From contig JAHEOE010000053.1 in the NCBI GenBank assembly GCA_018609785.1, positions 1 to 6,147 of the forward strand: DNA of 6,147 nucleotides, in the 5' to 3' direction. Each line of letters begins with the position of its first letter. Position 1 is the first letter of the stretch. A program made the translations under genes and the position numbers. Of this stretch, positions 1 through 5,950 are shown piece after piece. The notes below the pieces were generated by a model. It ran no database searches. It saw nothing but the letters and a program-made list of their open reading frames with translations, and was not told the DNA's origin. This DNA is from Minisyncoccota bacterium (GTDB taxonomy: Bacteria > Patescibacteriota > Minisyncoccia > SW-4-49-11).

Positions 1-21
1 GTAACTAACGTGTATTATATA

Positions 22-52
22 AAAAGAGCCCCTCCTGACTAACAGAGGAGGG
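22..52 (-). terminator. Intrinsic terminator of tRNA-Lys
   Basis: Read on the minus strand, a perfect 7-bp stem (46-52 with 30-36, AGGAGGG/CCCTCCT on the plus strand) with a 9-nt loop is followed by GGCTC and a run of five T (25-21). This is the classical Rho-independent layout. It lies 33 nt after the 3' end of the minus-strand tRNA-Lys, so it most likely ends that single-gene transcript. Confidence 0.8.
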
Positions 53-84
53 CGGAGTGAAAATCAGGTTACAGAGATTGGATG

Positions 85-157
85 TGGGCCCAGATGGGTT
101 CGAACCATCGACACACGGCTTAAAAGGCCGCTGCTCTACCAGCTGAGCTATAGGCCC
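85..157 (-). tRNA. tRNA-Lys, anticodon UUU
   Basis: The minus strand folds into a complete 73-nt cloverleaf. The 7-bp acceptor stem GGGCCTA pairs with TGGGCCC (one G-T wobble), and the D arm reads AGCTCAGCTGGTAGAGC. The anticodon stem GCGGC/GCCGT encloses the loop CTTTTAA with anticodon TTT, followed by the T loop TTCGAAC and discriminator A. It supplies lysine for AAA and AAG codons. The 3' CCA is not encoded (CAT follows), so CCA-adding enzyme must complete it, unlike the neighbouring tRNA-Thr. It is transcribed alone, divergently from tRNA-Thr. Confidence 0.97.
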
Positions 158-168
158 ATACCTTCCAT

Positions 169-197
169 AGTGTATCGTATCCTTGTAACATTGTAAA
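169..197 (-). promoter_or_regulatory. Promoter of tRNA-Lys
   Basis: On the minus strand a -35 box TTTACA (197-192) and a -10 box TACACT (174-169) are separated by exactly 17 nt. Start of transcription would fall near 162, about 5 nt before the tRNA 5' end. The -35 box lies in a GGTTTAC context, the same heptamer that is seen at the tig promoter. Confidence 0.7.
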
Positions 198-213
198 CCA
201 AATGGAAATTTCC

Positions 214-242
214 TTTACGCACTGCGTGTCGTGTGGTATAAC
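214..242 (+). promoter_or_regulatory. Promoter of tRNA-Thr and rpmG
   Basis: The -35 box TTTACG (214-219), a 17-nt spacer and the -10 box TATAAC (237-242) are present. TGG directly before the -10 makes it an extended -10 element. Start of transcription would be about 248-249, some 8 nt before the tRNA. The -35 hexamer is identical to that of the tig promoter, which suggests a common preference of the main sigma factor of this organism. Confidence 0.75.
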
Positions 243-256
243 GGGATACGTACCGT

Positions 257-332
257 GCCGACGTAGCTCAGCCGGTAGAGCGCACCCATGGTAAGGGTGA
301 GGTCGTCGGTTCGAGTCCGGCCGTCGGCTCCA
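257..332 (+). tRNA. tRNA-Thr, anticodon GGU
   Basis: A complete cloverleaf is visible. The acceptor stem GCCGACG/CGTCGGC has 7 perfect pairs and the D arm is GCTCAGCCGGTAGAGC. The anticodon stem CACCC/GGGTG encloses the loop ATGGTAA with anticodon GGT, and the T arm is GTCGG-TTCGAGT-CCGGC. The discriminator is T (329) and CCA is encoded at 330-332. It reads ACC and ACU codons. The start codon of rpmG is 24 nt downstream and there is no terminator between them, so the two are probably made as one transcript and separated by tRNA 3' processing. Confidence 0.97.
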
Positions 333-356
333 TGTCAGAAGTTAAGGTAACTGTTT

Positions 357-530
357 ATGAGTCAGGACAATTTAATAAAAATGCGGTGTACGGAATGTAA
401 TGACGGTAATTACTTTACCCGTAAAAATATGGCCAAAGCCAAAGGGGAAAGCACGAAGTTGGAGCTCAAGAAGCACTGTCCCAGATGTAACGCGCACACG
501 CTTCATCGAGAAGGGAAAAAGAGTAAGTAA
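357..530 (+). CDS. rpmG: 50S ribosomal protein bL33
   Basis: This 57-residue protein is the small basic large-subunit protein bL33, which sits near the E site of the 50S subunit. What is seen: an N-terminus MSQDNLIK, two CxxC pairs (C11/C14 and C41/C44) expected to hold a zinc ion (the C+ form), a basic middle (RKNMAKAKGESTKLELKK) and a lysine-rich tail. Length is normal for the family. The ATG at 357 is preferred over the in-frame ATG at 381 because it keeps the MSQDNLIK segment, and TAAGG lies about 9 nt upstream as a weak ribosome binding site. The gene follows tRNA-Thr closely and probably shares its promoter. A short AAAAAGAG/CTCCTTTTT stem over its stop codon may act as a weak terminator. 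The N-terminal wording resembles Parcubacteria versions of bL33; this is from memory of the family, not a search. Confidence 0.93.
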   Translation: MSQDNLIKMRCTECNDGNYFTRKNMAKAKGESTKLELKKHCPRCNAHTLHREGKKSK

Positions 531-539
531 CTCCTTTTT

Positions 540-561
540 GTAAACCGTAATTATGGTTTAC
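540..561 (+). repeat. Palindrome overlapping tig -35 box
   Basis: GTAAACC (540-546) and GGTTTAC (555-561) form a perfect 7-bp inverted repeat around an 8-nt centre, with one further G-T pair possible inside. No T tract follows on either strand, so it is a poor terminator. Its right arm contains most of the TTTACG -35 box of the tig promoter. It could be an operator for a dimeric regulator or simply an RNA hairpin ending the rpmG message. Which of these holds cannot be decided from sequence. Confidence 0.55.
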
Positions 562-585
562 GAGATGGTGTGTGTCTGCTATTAT
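557..585 (+). promoter_or_regulatory. Promoter of tig
   Basis: The -35 box TTTACG (557-562), a 17-nt spacer and the -10 box TATTAT (580-585), preceded by TGC as extended -10, make a good sigma70-type promoter. Transcription would start near 592, leaving a leader of about 19 nt before the ATG at 611. No Shine-Dalgarno motif lies in that leader. Confidence 0.7.
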
Positions 586-610
586 ACCGCTAATTAAATA
601 ATACGTTTTT

Positions 611-1927
611 ATGGATATAACGAAAACCGAATTGGAGAATTCTCGAGTGAAGCTCGATATTACCATCAGTGAAGAAGAAATGCAGCAGTATATTCAGCAG
701 ACTGCTCGAAAAGTTTCTCAAAACACCGACATCAAAGGATTTCGAAACGGGGAAGCTCCGGTTGATGTGGTGAAAAAACAAGTGGGAGAGGCTCAGTTTG
801 ATGCGGAGTTGAAAAGTACGGCTTTGAATGAAAGTTACCAACAGGCTCTTCAGCAGGAAAATATCGAATCTTTGGGGCAGCCCGAGGTAGATGTTGCTCA
901 AGAACCGTATCAAGGTGGTGAACTTTCCTATTCGGCGACGATAAGTGTTCTTCCTGAATTGGAGTTGCCTGATTACAAATCCATTGCTCGTGGTGTGGAG
1001 TATGAAGCACCGGAAGTTACCGAAGACGATGTCGAACGAACTAAGTCTCAACTTCTCCTTTCGCGCGCCAGCTACACCTCTAAGTCCGAACCGGCCGAAG
1101 AGGGAGACAATGTTGTTGTTGATTTTCGCGTAGAAAAAGACGGTGATACCTTGGATCAAGCCGAACAATACTCTATTCGTTTGGGAGATAATCAAGTGGT
1201 GGAAGAGTTTGAAAATCAGCTGTATGGAGTGACCGCCGGAGAAGAAAAAGAACTTGCCGTGCCGTTTCCGGAAGATCATCATGACAAACGTCTTGCCGGT
1301 GAACAGGCAACGTTTCATGTCACGGTTAAAGACGTTCAGAGCGTAGATAAACCGGAATGGAACGACGAATTGGCTGCAACACTTACCAACGGACAAATGA
1401 CGACCATTTCCGAAATTGAGGAACAGATTAAGCAGAATGTGGAACAGGAAAAGGCGGAGTCTACGCAACGGGATTATCGTCAGAGTATTATGGATGCCAT
1501 TCTTGAAGAAGTAGAGGTAGACCTCCCGGAAGTTCTTATTGAGCGCGAACTTGATCAGATTATGTCTGAAATGGAGCAAAAGGCATCTCAATCGGGTGAT
1601 TCTTTGGATTCTTATCTTGAGCGTCAGCAAAAAACAAGAGACGATCTTCGGTCGGAAATGCGTGGACAGGCGGAATCTCGGGTAAAGCTTATGCTTACGC
1701 TCAGAAAAATTGCGGACGCGGAAGAATTCCAGGTGGATGACAATCAAGTGGAGCAGCGTGTTGAGTCCGTTCTTTCGCAATATAACGAAGAGGATAAGAA
1801 GAATATTGATCGCGGTCGGTTGAAGTTGATGGTTGAGGGAGAATTGATGGACCAGAAAGTTATTGAATGGTTGGCCGGTCTCTCTTCAAAAGCTGGTGAA
1901 AGCGTTGAAGACGATTCTGAAATGTAG
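611..1927 (+). CDS. tig: Trigger factor, ribosome-bound chaperone
   Basis: Trigger factor docks beside the polypeptide exit tunnel on the 50S subunit, shields nascent chains and isomerises prolyl bonds in the cytosol. The protein has 438 residues, close to the roughly 430 usual for the family, so it is full length. The N-terminal ribosome-binding domain (about 1-120) carries the signature GFRNGEAP at 43-50, matching the family GFRxGxxP that contacts uL23. The FKBP-type PPIase domain (about 160-245) starts at AEEGDNVVVDF and includes the LGDNQVVEEFENQLYG and AGEEKELAVPFPEDHH segments. The C-terminal helical substrate cradle follows (about 120-150 and 250-425), with LPEVLIERELDQIMSEM at 305-321 matching the family motif. 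The sequence is strongly acidic and glutamine-rich. The start ATG has no Shine-Dalgarno sequence (CGTTTTT precedes it) but lies about 19 nt from the predicted transcription start. Downstream is the 23S promoter, so it appears monocistronic; clpP or clpX, frequent neighbours of tig, are absent here. Confidence 0.96.
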   Translation: MDITKTELENSRVKLDITISEEEMQQYIQQTARKVSQNTDIKGFRNGEAPVDVVKKQVGEAQFDAELKSTALNESYQQALQQENIESLGQPEVDVAQEPYQGGELSYSATISVLPELELPDYKSIARGVEYEAPEVTEDDVERTKSQLLLSRASYTSKSEPAEEGDNVVVDFRVEKDGDTLDQAEQYSIRLGDNQVVEEFENQLYGVTAGEEKELAVPFPEDHHDKRLAGEQATFHVTVKDVQSVDKPEWNDELAATLTNGQMTTISEIEEQIKQNVEQEKAESTQRDYRQSIMDAILEEVEVDLPEVLIERELDQIMSEMEQKASQSGDSLDSYLERQQKTRDDLRSEMRGQAESRVKLMLTLRKIADAEEFQVDDNQVEQRVESVLSQYNEEDKKNIDRGRLKLMVEGELMDQKVIEWLAGLSSKAGESVEDDSEM

Positions 1928-1943
1928 GGAAATAGGATCCCGG

Positions 1944-1984
1944 AAGCGTCGGGCGCTTACCTTATTGACAGGTCCGGCGCTTTT
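1944..1984 (+). terminator. Probable tig terminator hairpin
   Basis: AAGCGTCGGG (1944-1953) pairs with TCCGGCGCTT (1973-1982) over 10 bp, including two G-T wobbles, and is followed by the end of a short T4 run (1981-1984). It begins 16 nt after the tig stop codon. An alternative small hairpin AAGCG/CGCTT (1944-1948 with 1954-1958) would compete. The T tract is weak. Notably, the loop contains the -35 box of the rRNA promoter. Confidence 0.5.
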
Positions 1985-1993
1985 CGGTATACT
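1965..1993 (+). promoter_or_regulatory. Strong promoter of 23S-5S rRNA
   Basis: A perfect -35 consensus TTGACA (1965-1970), a 17-nt spacer and TATACT (1988-1993, 5 of 6 to TATAAT) give 11 of 12 matches. This is the best promoter in the window. Start of transcription would be about 2000, roughly 130 nt before mature 23S. The spacer is GC-rich (TCCGGCGC). Position and strength indicate that the 23S-5S unit is transcribed independently of any 16S gene. Confidence 0.88.
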
Positions 1994-1994
1994 T

Positions 1995-2080
1995 GAGAAT
2001 ACATTCGCACGTTAACGTATGTGTTCTCGTCCCGAGCCCAAACCAAAATGGGTGGGTTCGGGTGCGAGAAACGCACCGAA
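1995..2080 (+). promoter_or_regulatory. Folded 5' leader of the rRNA transcript
   Basis: Two stem-loops occupy the start of the precursor. GAGAATACAT (1995-2004) pairs with ATGTGTTCTC (2019-2028) over 10 bp with one wobble; its loop holds part of the 10-bp palindrome ACGTTAACGT (2009-2018). TTCGGGTGCG (2057-2066) pairs with CGCACCGAA (2072-2080) with a single bulged G. A competing CCCGA/TCGGG pairing links 2031 onward with 2058-2062. No boxA-like antitermination motif is recognised. Function is unknown; stabilising the transcript or pacing rRNA folding are possibilities. Confidence 0.5.
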
Positions 2081-2098
2081 CTTTCACAAGTGAATTTT

Positions 2099-2140
2099 AT
2101 GCAATAACCATAAACGGACCAGAATCTAAAAGACGAGTGG
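2099..2140 (+). other. 5' strand of 23S precursor processing stem
   Basis: Bases 2111-2140 pair without interruption to 5231-5260 (30 bp, four wobbles: 2117/5254, 2122/5249, 2125/5246, 2138/5233). After an internal loop, 2099-2106 (ATGCAATA) pairs perfectly with 5270-5277 (TATTGCAT). TTTCACAA (2082-2089) could also pair with TTGTGAAA (5308-5315). Such long leader/trailer duplexes are the usual RNase III substrate in bacterial pre-23S. The inner part of the stem is helix 1 of mature 23S. Confidence 0.85.
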
Positions 2141-2626
2141 TTAAGGGTGTATGGCGGATGCCTAGACATCAGTAAGCTAAGAAGGACGTGGCAAGGCTGC
2201 GATAAGCCTCGGGGAGCCGTTAAGCGGGCGTCGATCCGGGGATTTCCGAATGGGGAAACCCGTTGTGGCAAACCCACAACGTCCGTGCGTTGGACCGCAC
2301 GGGAGCCAAACCCGAGGAAGTGAAACATCTCAGTACTCGGAGGAAAAGAAAGCAACTGCGATTTCCTTAGTAGTGGTGAACGAAGAGGAAACAGCCCAAA
2401 CCCAAATACGCTTTGGGGGTTGTAGGAAAGAGACGGCACCTTTCGAAGGTGGATATAGAGCATATGTTAGTTGAAGGAGTTGGAAAGCTCCGCCGCAGAA
2501 CGTGATAGCCGTGTAAACGAAAACATATTGTTTTGTATTGGTCTCTTCTCCTGAGTAAGACGAGGCACGATAACCTTGTCTGAATCTGCCGGGACTAGTC
2601 CGGCAAGGCTAAATATTCACTGATGT

Positions 2627-2663
<37 letters not shown>

Positions 2664-2719
2664 TAGCCCGGAAGGGCAGTGAAATAGACCTGAAACCATA
2701 CACCTACGAAGAGTCGGAG

Positions 2720-2791
2720 TCCCTCCTTGGTTTGATTACGGATACCAAAGCAACAGAGTTGTAACATATCGGTGCTCAAGCCAAGGAGGGA
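2720..2791 (+). other. Helix 25 stem-loop extension in 23S
   Basis: TCCCTCCTTGG (2720-2730) pairs perfectly with CCAAGGAGGGA (2781-2791). The stem continues inward through TTTGA/TCAAG (2731-2735 with 2776-2780) to 16 bp, and GCAAC-AGA-GTTGT (2750-2762) forms a small tip hairpin. The matching E. coli segment is about 20 nt, so roughly 55-60 nt are added. Helix 25 is a known site of intervening sequences that RNase III removes in Salmonella. Confidence 0.75.
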
Positions 2792-3351
2792 TGACGGCGT
2801 GCTTATTGAAGAACGATCCAACGAGTTAGTTCTCGTCGGCTTGCTTAAGTCCGCTACAAACGGATGGAGGCACAGGGAAACCGAGTCTTAACGGGCGCCA
2901 AAGGTCGACGGGACTAGACCCGAAACCGGGCGAGCTACTCATGACCAGGGTGAACTCTGAGTAATATCAGAGGGAGGCCCGAACACACTGCTCGTGCAAT
3001 TGCAGGTGATGAGTTGTGAGTAGAGGAGAAATTCCAATCGAGCTCGGTAATAGCTGGTTCTCTCCGAAATAGCTCTCGGGCTAGCGTCGATCGGTCGTAT
3101 CCGGGGGTAGAGCTCTGAATGGGAGCGGGGGGTTCGCCTACCCTTCCCAACCAAACTACGAATACCGGATATGCAAGATCGGCAGTTAGAACGTGGGGGC
3201 TAAGCTCCATGTTCGAAAGGGAAACAGCCCAGATCGCCATCTAAGGTCCCTAAATCTACACTCAGTGGGAAAGGTTGTGTTTCTTCTGATACAGGCAGGA
3301 AGTTGGCTTAGAAGCAGCCATCTTTTAAAGAGTGCGTAATAGCTCACTGCT

Positions 3352-3375
3352 CTATTCCCTCCTCAAGAGGGATAG
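3352..3375 (+). other. Extra hairpin after GTPase-centre segment of 23S
   Basis: CTATTCCCTC (3352-3361) pairs with GAGGGATAG (3367-3375) with one bulged T and a 5-nt loop CTCAA. It lies just after the conserved GCGTAATAGCTCACTG segment. Compared with the remembered E. coli sequence, this stretch is about 21 nt longer, so the hairpin is an addition to the helix 41/42 neighbourhood. Confidence 0.55.
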
Positions 3376-3431
3376 GAAGGGATGCGCCGAAAATTTAGCG
3401 GGGCTTAAGTGTAGTACCGAAGATGCGGAAT

Positions 3432-3493
3432 GTAACGACTTCGGGACAGGGAGAAAGATGTATTTCTTTCCCTTATCCCGAAGTGTGCGTTAC
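3432..3493 (+). other. Helix 45 stem-loop extension in 23S
   Basis: GTAACG (3432-3437) pairs with CGTTAC (3488-3493). After a GTG bulge on the 3' side (3485-3487), ACTTCGGGA (3438-3446) pairs perfectly with TCCCGAAGT (3476-3484). A purine-rich strand GGGAGAAAGA (3449-3458) then pairs imperfectly with TCTTTCCC. The segment between GCGG and GGTAGGAGAG is 68 nt here against about 22 nt in E. coli. Helix 45 is the second classic intervening-sequence site in Salmonella 23S. Confidence 0.75.
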
Positions 3494-4871
3494 GTTGGTA
3501 GGAGAGCGTTCCCGTGGCGCTGAAGTCGTACTCGCGAGAGACGGTGGAGCCTCGGGAAGTGAAAATGTTGGAATGAGTAACCGCAAGTCCAGTGAGATTC
3601 TGGGCCACCGGAAGCCTAAGGTTTCCTCTGCAATGCATGTCAACAGAGGGTTAGCCGGTCCTAAGGCAAACTTCGGACAACGGAGGTAGCCGATGGTAAA
3701 CGGGTTAATATTCCCGTGCTGGTAGTGGCTTGGTAAATGTGGGGACGCAGGCTGGTAGGCTTCGTGTCTTTTCGGAACGAGGCATGTATATGTGTGTAGG
3801 CGGGCGTTTGAGGCAAATCCCATCGCCATTCAACGTCGAGACATGTACAGATTTCTCTCTATGAGAGAAAAATGAAGCCGACCCAATCTGACAAGAAAAG
3901 CCGCTATACCCAAGTTTCTTGGGATCCACTACCAACCGTACCGCAAAACTGACACAGGTAGGCAGGTCGAGAAGACCAAGGTGAACGGGTTAGTCCTCGT
4001 TAAGGAACTCGGCAAAACAGCGACCGTAACTTTGGGATAAGGTCTTCCGAATCTTTAAAAGGTTCGGACGCAGCGAAAGACCCCCTGCGACTGTTTATTA
4101 AAAACACAGGTCCATGCTAAAGCCACAAGGCTGATGTATATGGGCTGACTCCTGACCAGTGCTGGAACGTTAACGGCGGGGGTGAAAGCTCACCGCCCGA
4201 AGCGCCAGTGAACGTCGGCGATAACTATAATCGTCCTAAGGTAGCGAAGTTCCTTGTCTGGTAAGTTCAGACCCGCTTGAAAGGAGTAACGACTGGGGGA
4301 CTGTCTCAACGAGGAGCCCGGTGAAATTGCAATGACGGTAAAGATGCCGTCTACCCGCGGCAGGACGGAAAGACCCCGTGGAGCTTTACTACAGCTTGGT
4401 ATTGTACATTCGTTTGCCTTGTTCAGCATAGGCGGGAGGCGATGATTGCTTAGCTCCGGCTAAGCAGGAGCCATCAGTGAGATACCGCCCTTGGCTTCCG
4501 GGTGTACTAACTTGTGCTTAATCCACACAAGGACAGTGCCTGGTGGGTAGTTTGAGTGGGGCGCTCGCCTCCTAAAAGGTAACGGAGGCGCTTAAAGGTT
4601 GGCTATCCCGATATGGAAATTCGGGAGATAGGGCAAAGCCAAAAGCCAGCTTTACTGCAAGGGAGATAACCCGCGCTGTAGCGTCGTGCTACACTTGTGA
4701 TCTTCTTACGAGAGGATTGCTCGAGTTGCGAGAGCAGAACTTAGTGAACCGATCGTCCTTCATAGAAAGACGTGAGATCAGCAAACAAAAGTTACCCCGG
4801 GGATAACAGGCTAGTCTGGCCCAAGCGTTCATAGCGACGGCCAGGTTCGGCACCTCGATGTCGGCTCGTCC

Positions 4872-4902
<31 letters not shown>

Positions 4903-5091
4903 TGGCTGTTCGCCAATTAAAGGGGCACGCGAGCTGGGTTAAGACCGTCGTGAGACAGGTCGGTCCCTATCCGCCGTGGGCGTGTAAGTGCCTGAGGAAT
5001 GCCACTCCTAGTACGAGAGGACCGGAGTGGACGAACCTCTGGTGTATCAGTTGTCGCACCAGCGGCATTGCTGAGTAGCTACGTTCGGTTT

Positions 5092-5124
<33 letters not shown>

Positions 5125-5230
5125 ATATCCAAGATGAGGCACTATATCGCGGTCCTGGAAGACTACCAGGTTGATAGGTCATAGGTGTAAGCGCAGTAAT
5201 GTGTTGAGCCGAGTGATACTAATACCGCTT

Positions 5231-5277
5231 CCGCTCGTCTTTTAGGTTTTGGTTCGTTTATATATGAAATATTGCAT
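5231..5277 (+). other. 3' strand of 23S precursor processing stem
   Basis: This is the partner of the 5' leader strand: 5231-5260 pairs with 2140-2111 over 30 uninterrupted positions, and 5270-5277 pairs with 2106-2099. The asymmetric internal loop between them (5262-5269) is AT-rich. Mature 23S probably ends near 5240-5243 within this segment. Confidence 0.85.
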
Positions 5278-5445
5278 GGTCAAGCCATATGAAATGCTTG
5301 CCAATAGTTGTGAAAATCAAACATTGAGCATGCGTTCATCTGGAGCTTAGTATTGTTCTTCGGGAACAGAAAATCTTTATGACTTTCATGAAACGCCGGA
5401 GGATATCTTTAATTGACCATCAATATCTAAAAAAGGGGATACGAA
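5244..5445 (+). other. 23S-5S internal spacer, no tRNA
   Basis: About 200 nt separate 23S from 5S. No tRNA cloverleaf or ORF is found. Apart from the processing stem, it holds a hairpin with a TTCG-type loop (TGTTC at 5354-5358 with GAACA at 5364-5368). An ATGG-TCAAG-CCAT hairpin lies near 5276-5288, and a GATAT/ATATC pairing (5402-5406 with 5423-5427) encloses TTGA-CCA-TCAA. These may guide cleavage between the two rRNAs. Confidence 0.6.
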
Positions 5446-5562
5446 TGCCCTTGTGATTAGGCATACGGGGAACCACCTGATCCCATTCCGAACTCAGAAG
5501 TTAAGCCCGTATGCGTCGATGATACTCGCTAGAGGCGGGGAAAGTAGACGTTCGCAAGGGCG
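5446..5562 (+). rRNA. rrf: 5S ribosomal RNA
   Basis: A 117-nt 5S RNA is recognised by helix I, TGCCCTTGTG (5446-5455) pairing with CGCAAGGGCG (5553-5562), and by the conserved stretches CCCATTCCGAACTCAGAAG and TTAAGC of the loop B/C arm. AGGCGGGGAAAGTAG belongs to the helix IV/V arm. Pairing can be extended outward to 5442/5566 and probably marks the precursor. It follows 23S on the same strand and should be part of the same transcript. Its RNA binds uL5, uL18 and bL25-type proteins in the central protuberance. Confidence 0.95.
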
Positions 5563-5580
5563 TTTGTGTCTCTTTTTTTA
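5546..5580 (+). terminator. Probable terminator of the rRNA unit
   Basis: A run of seven T (5573-5579) begins 11 nt after 5S. A hairpin immediately before it can form from AGACGT (5546-5551) with the G-T rich partner TGTGTCT (about 5566-5571), with CGC-AAGG-GCG (5553-5562) at its tip. That hairpin competes with helix I of 5S, which may itself serve as the terminating stem. Confidence 0.5.
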
Positions 5581-5631
5581 TAGTATAGATTGTAAATTGC
5601 TTATGTATAAAGGAGTTACTGTTGGTATTAT

Positions 5632-5801
5632 TAGAGACCATCTCAAAAATAAACTTTTGGTTCCTCTATTTTACGCATATGAAGGTGACAGAGCGTATAA
5701 ACGAATTTTGGGTATGGTAGGCCGTAGGCGTTAAATGCCAGTGAATACGTCTCTGTCGCCTTCATAGACTTTTATCTAGAATAATTTTGAGATGACTTCT
5801 A
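5632..5801. repeat. Long imperfect inverted repeat downstream of 5S
   Basis: TATGAAGGTGACAGAG (5678-5693) pairs with CTCTGTCGCCTTCATA (5751-5766) with a single T-G wobble. The stem continues, after one bulged T (5750), as CGTAT/ATACG (5694-5698 with 5745-5749), 21 bp in all. Further out, CATCTCAAAA (5639-5648) pairs perfectly with TTTTGAGATG (5785-5794), and TAGA/TCTA (5632-5635 with 5798-5801) closes the structure. The tip is a 46-nt region with a small GGCG/TGCC hairpin. No target duplication is evident at the ends. It could be a structured RNA, a MITE-like element or an inverted duplication of a gene fragment. Confidence 0.7.
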
Positions 5802-5808
5802 GTATGGA

Positions 5809-5937
5809 ATGGAGTACAAGGTTTTCCAGTTCCTTTTAAATCTGAGTCAGAACAACAAAGTACCGAACCAACTGATTCCTGATTCGGTAAGACAACTTCC
5901 GGAATTATATATGAGACGGATTTTGAAAAAGAAATAA
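5809..5937 (+). CDS. Doubtful 42-residue ORF, function unknown
   Basis: An open frame from ATG at 5809 to TAA encodes a 42-residue basic peptide, MEYKVFQFLLNLSQNNKVPN and onward to a RRILKKK tail. I do not recognise it. The residue mix looks more protein-like than the surrounding frames, and the opposite strand is broken by stops. However, no good ribosome binding site precedes it (only GGA touching the ATG), it contains the TACCGAA hairpin, and no promoter is evident. It may be a decayed gene end or chance. Confidence 0.22.
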   Translation: MEYKVFQFLLNLSQNNKVPNQLIPDSVRQLPELYMRRILKKK

Positions 5938-5950
5938 AAAATTAGAGTCT

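Noticed and set aside
540..561. Dyad after rpmG as a canonical Rho-independent terminator
   Set aside because: No T tract follows the dyad on the plus strand. The only T5 run (535-539) comes before it.
945..1133. 62-codon plus-strand frame within tig
   Set aside because: It is an out-of-frame read of the trigger factor gene without supporting signals.
590..1780. 396-residue open frame on the minus strand across tig
   Set aside because: It is the antisense shadow of a clearly recognised trigger factor. The product is an arginine, phenylalanine and leucine-rich string with no domain, and there is no promoter or ribosome binding site.
5453..5734. 93-codon open frame starting within 5S rRNA
   Set aside because: Its first half is 5S sequence. 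The remainder from an internal ATG at 5603 is 43 codons, has no ribosome binding site at that ATG and overlaps the inverted repeat. The AAGGAG at 5609-5614 would instead favour a TTG at 5622 in another frame that ends after about 32 codons.
5861..5889. TACCGAA/TTCGGTA hairpin as a terminator
   Set aside because: Neither strand has a T tract directly after the stem, and the loop is 15 nt long.
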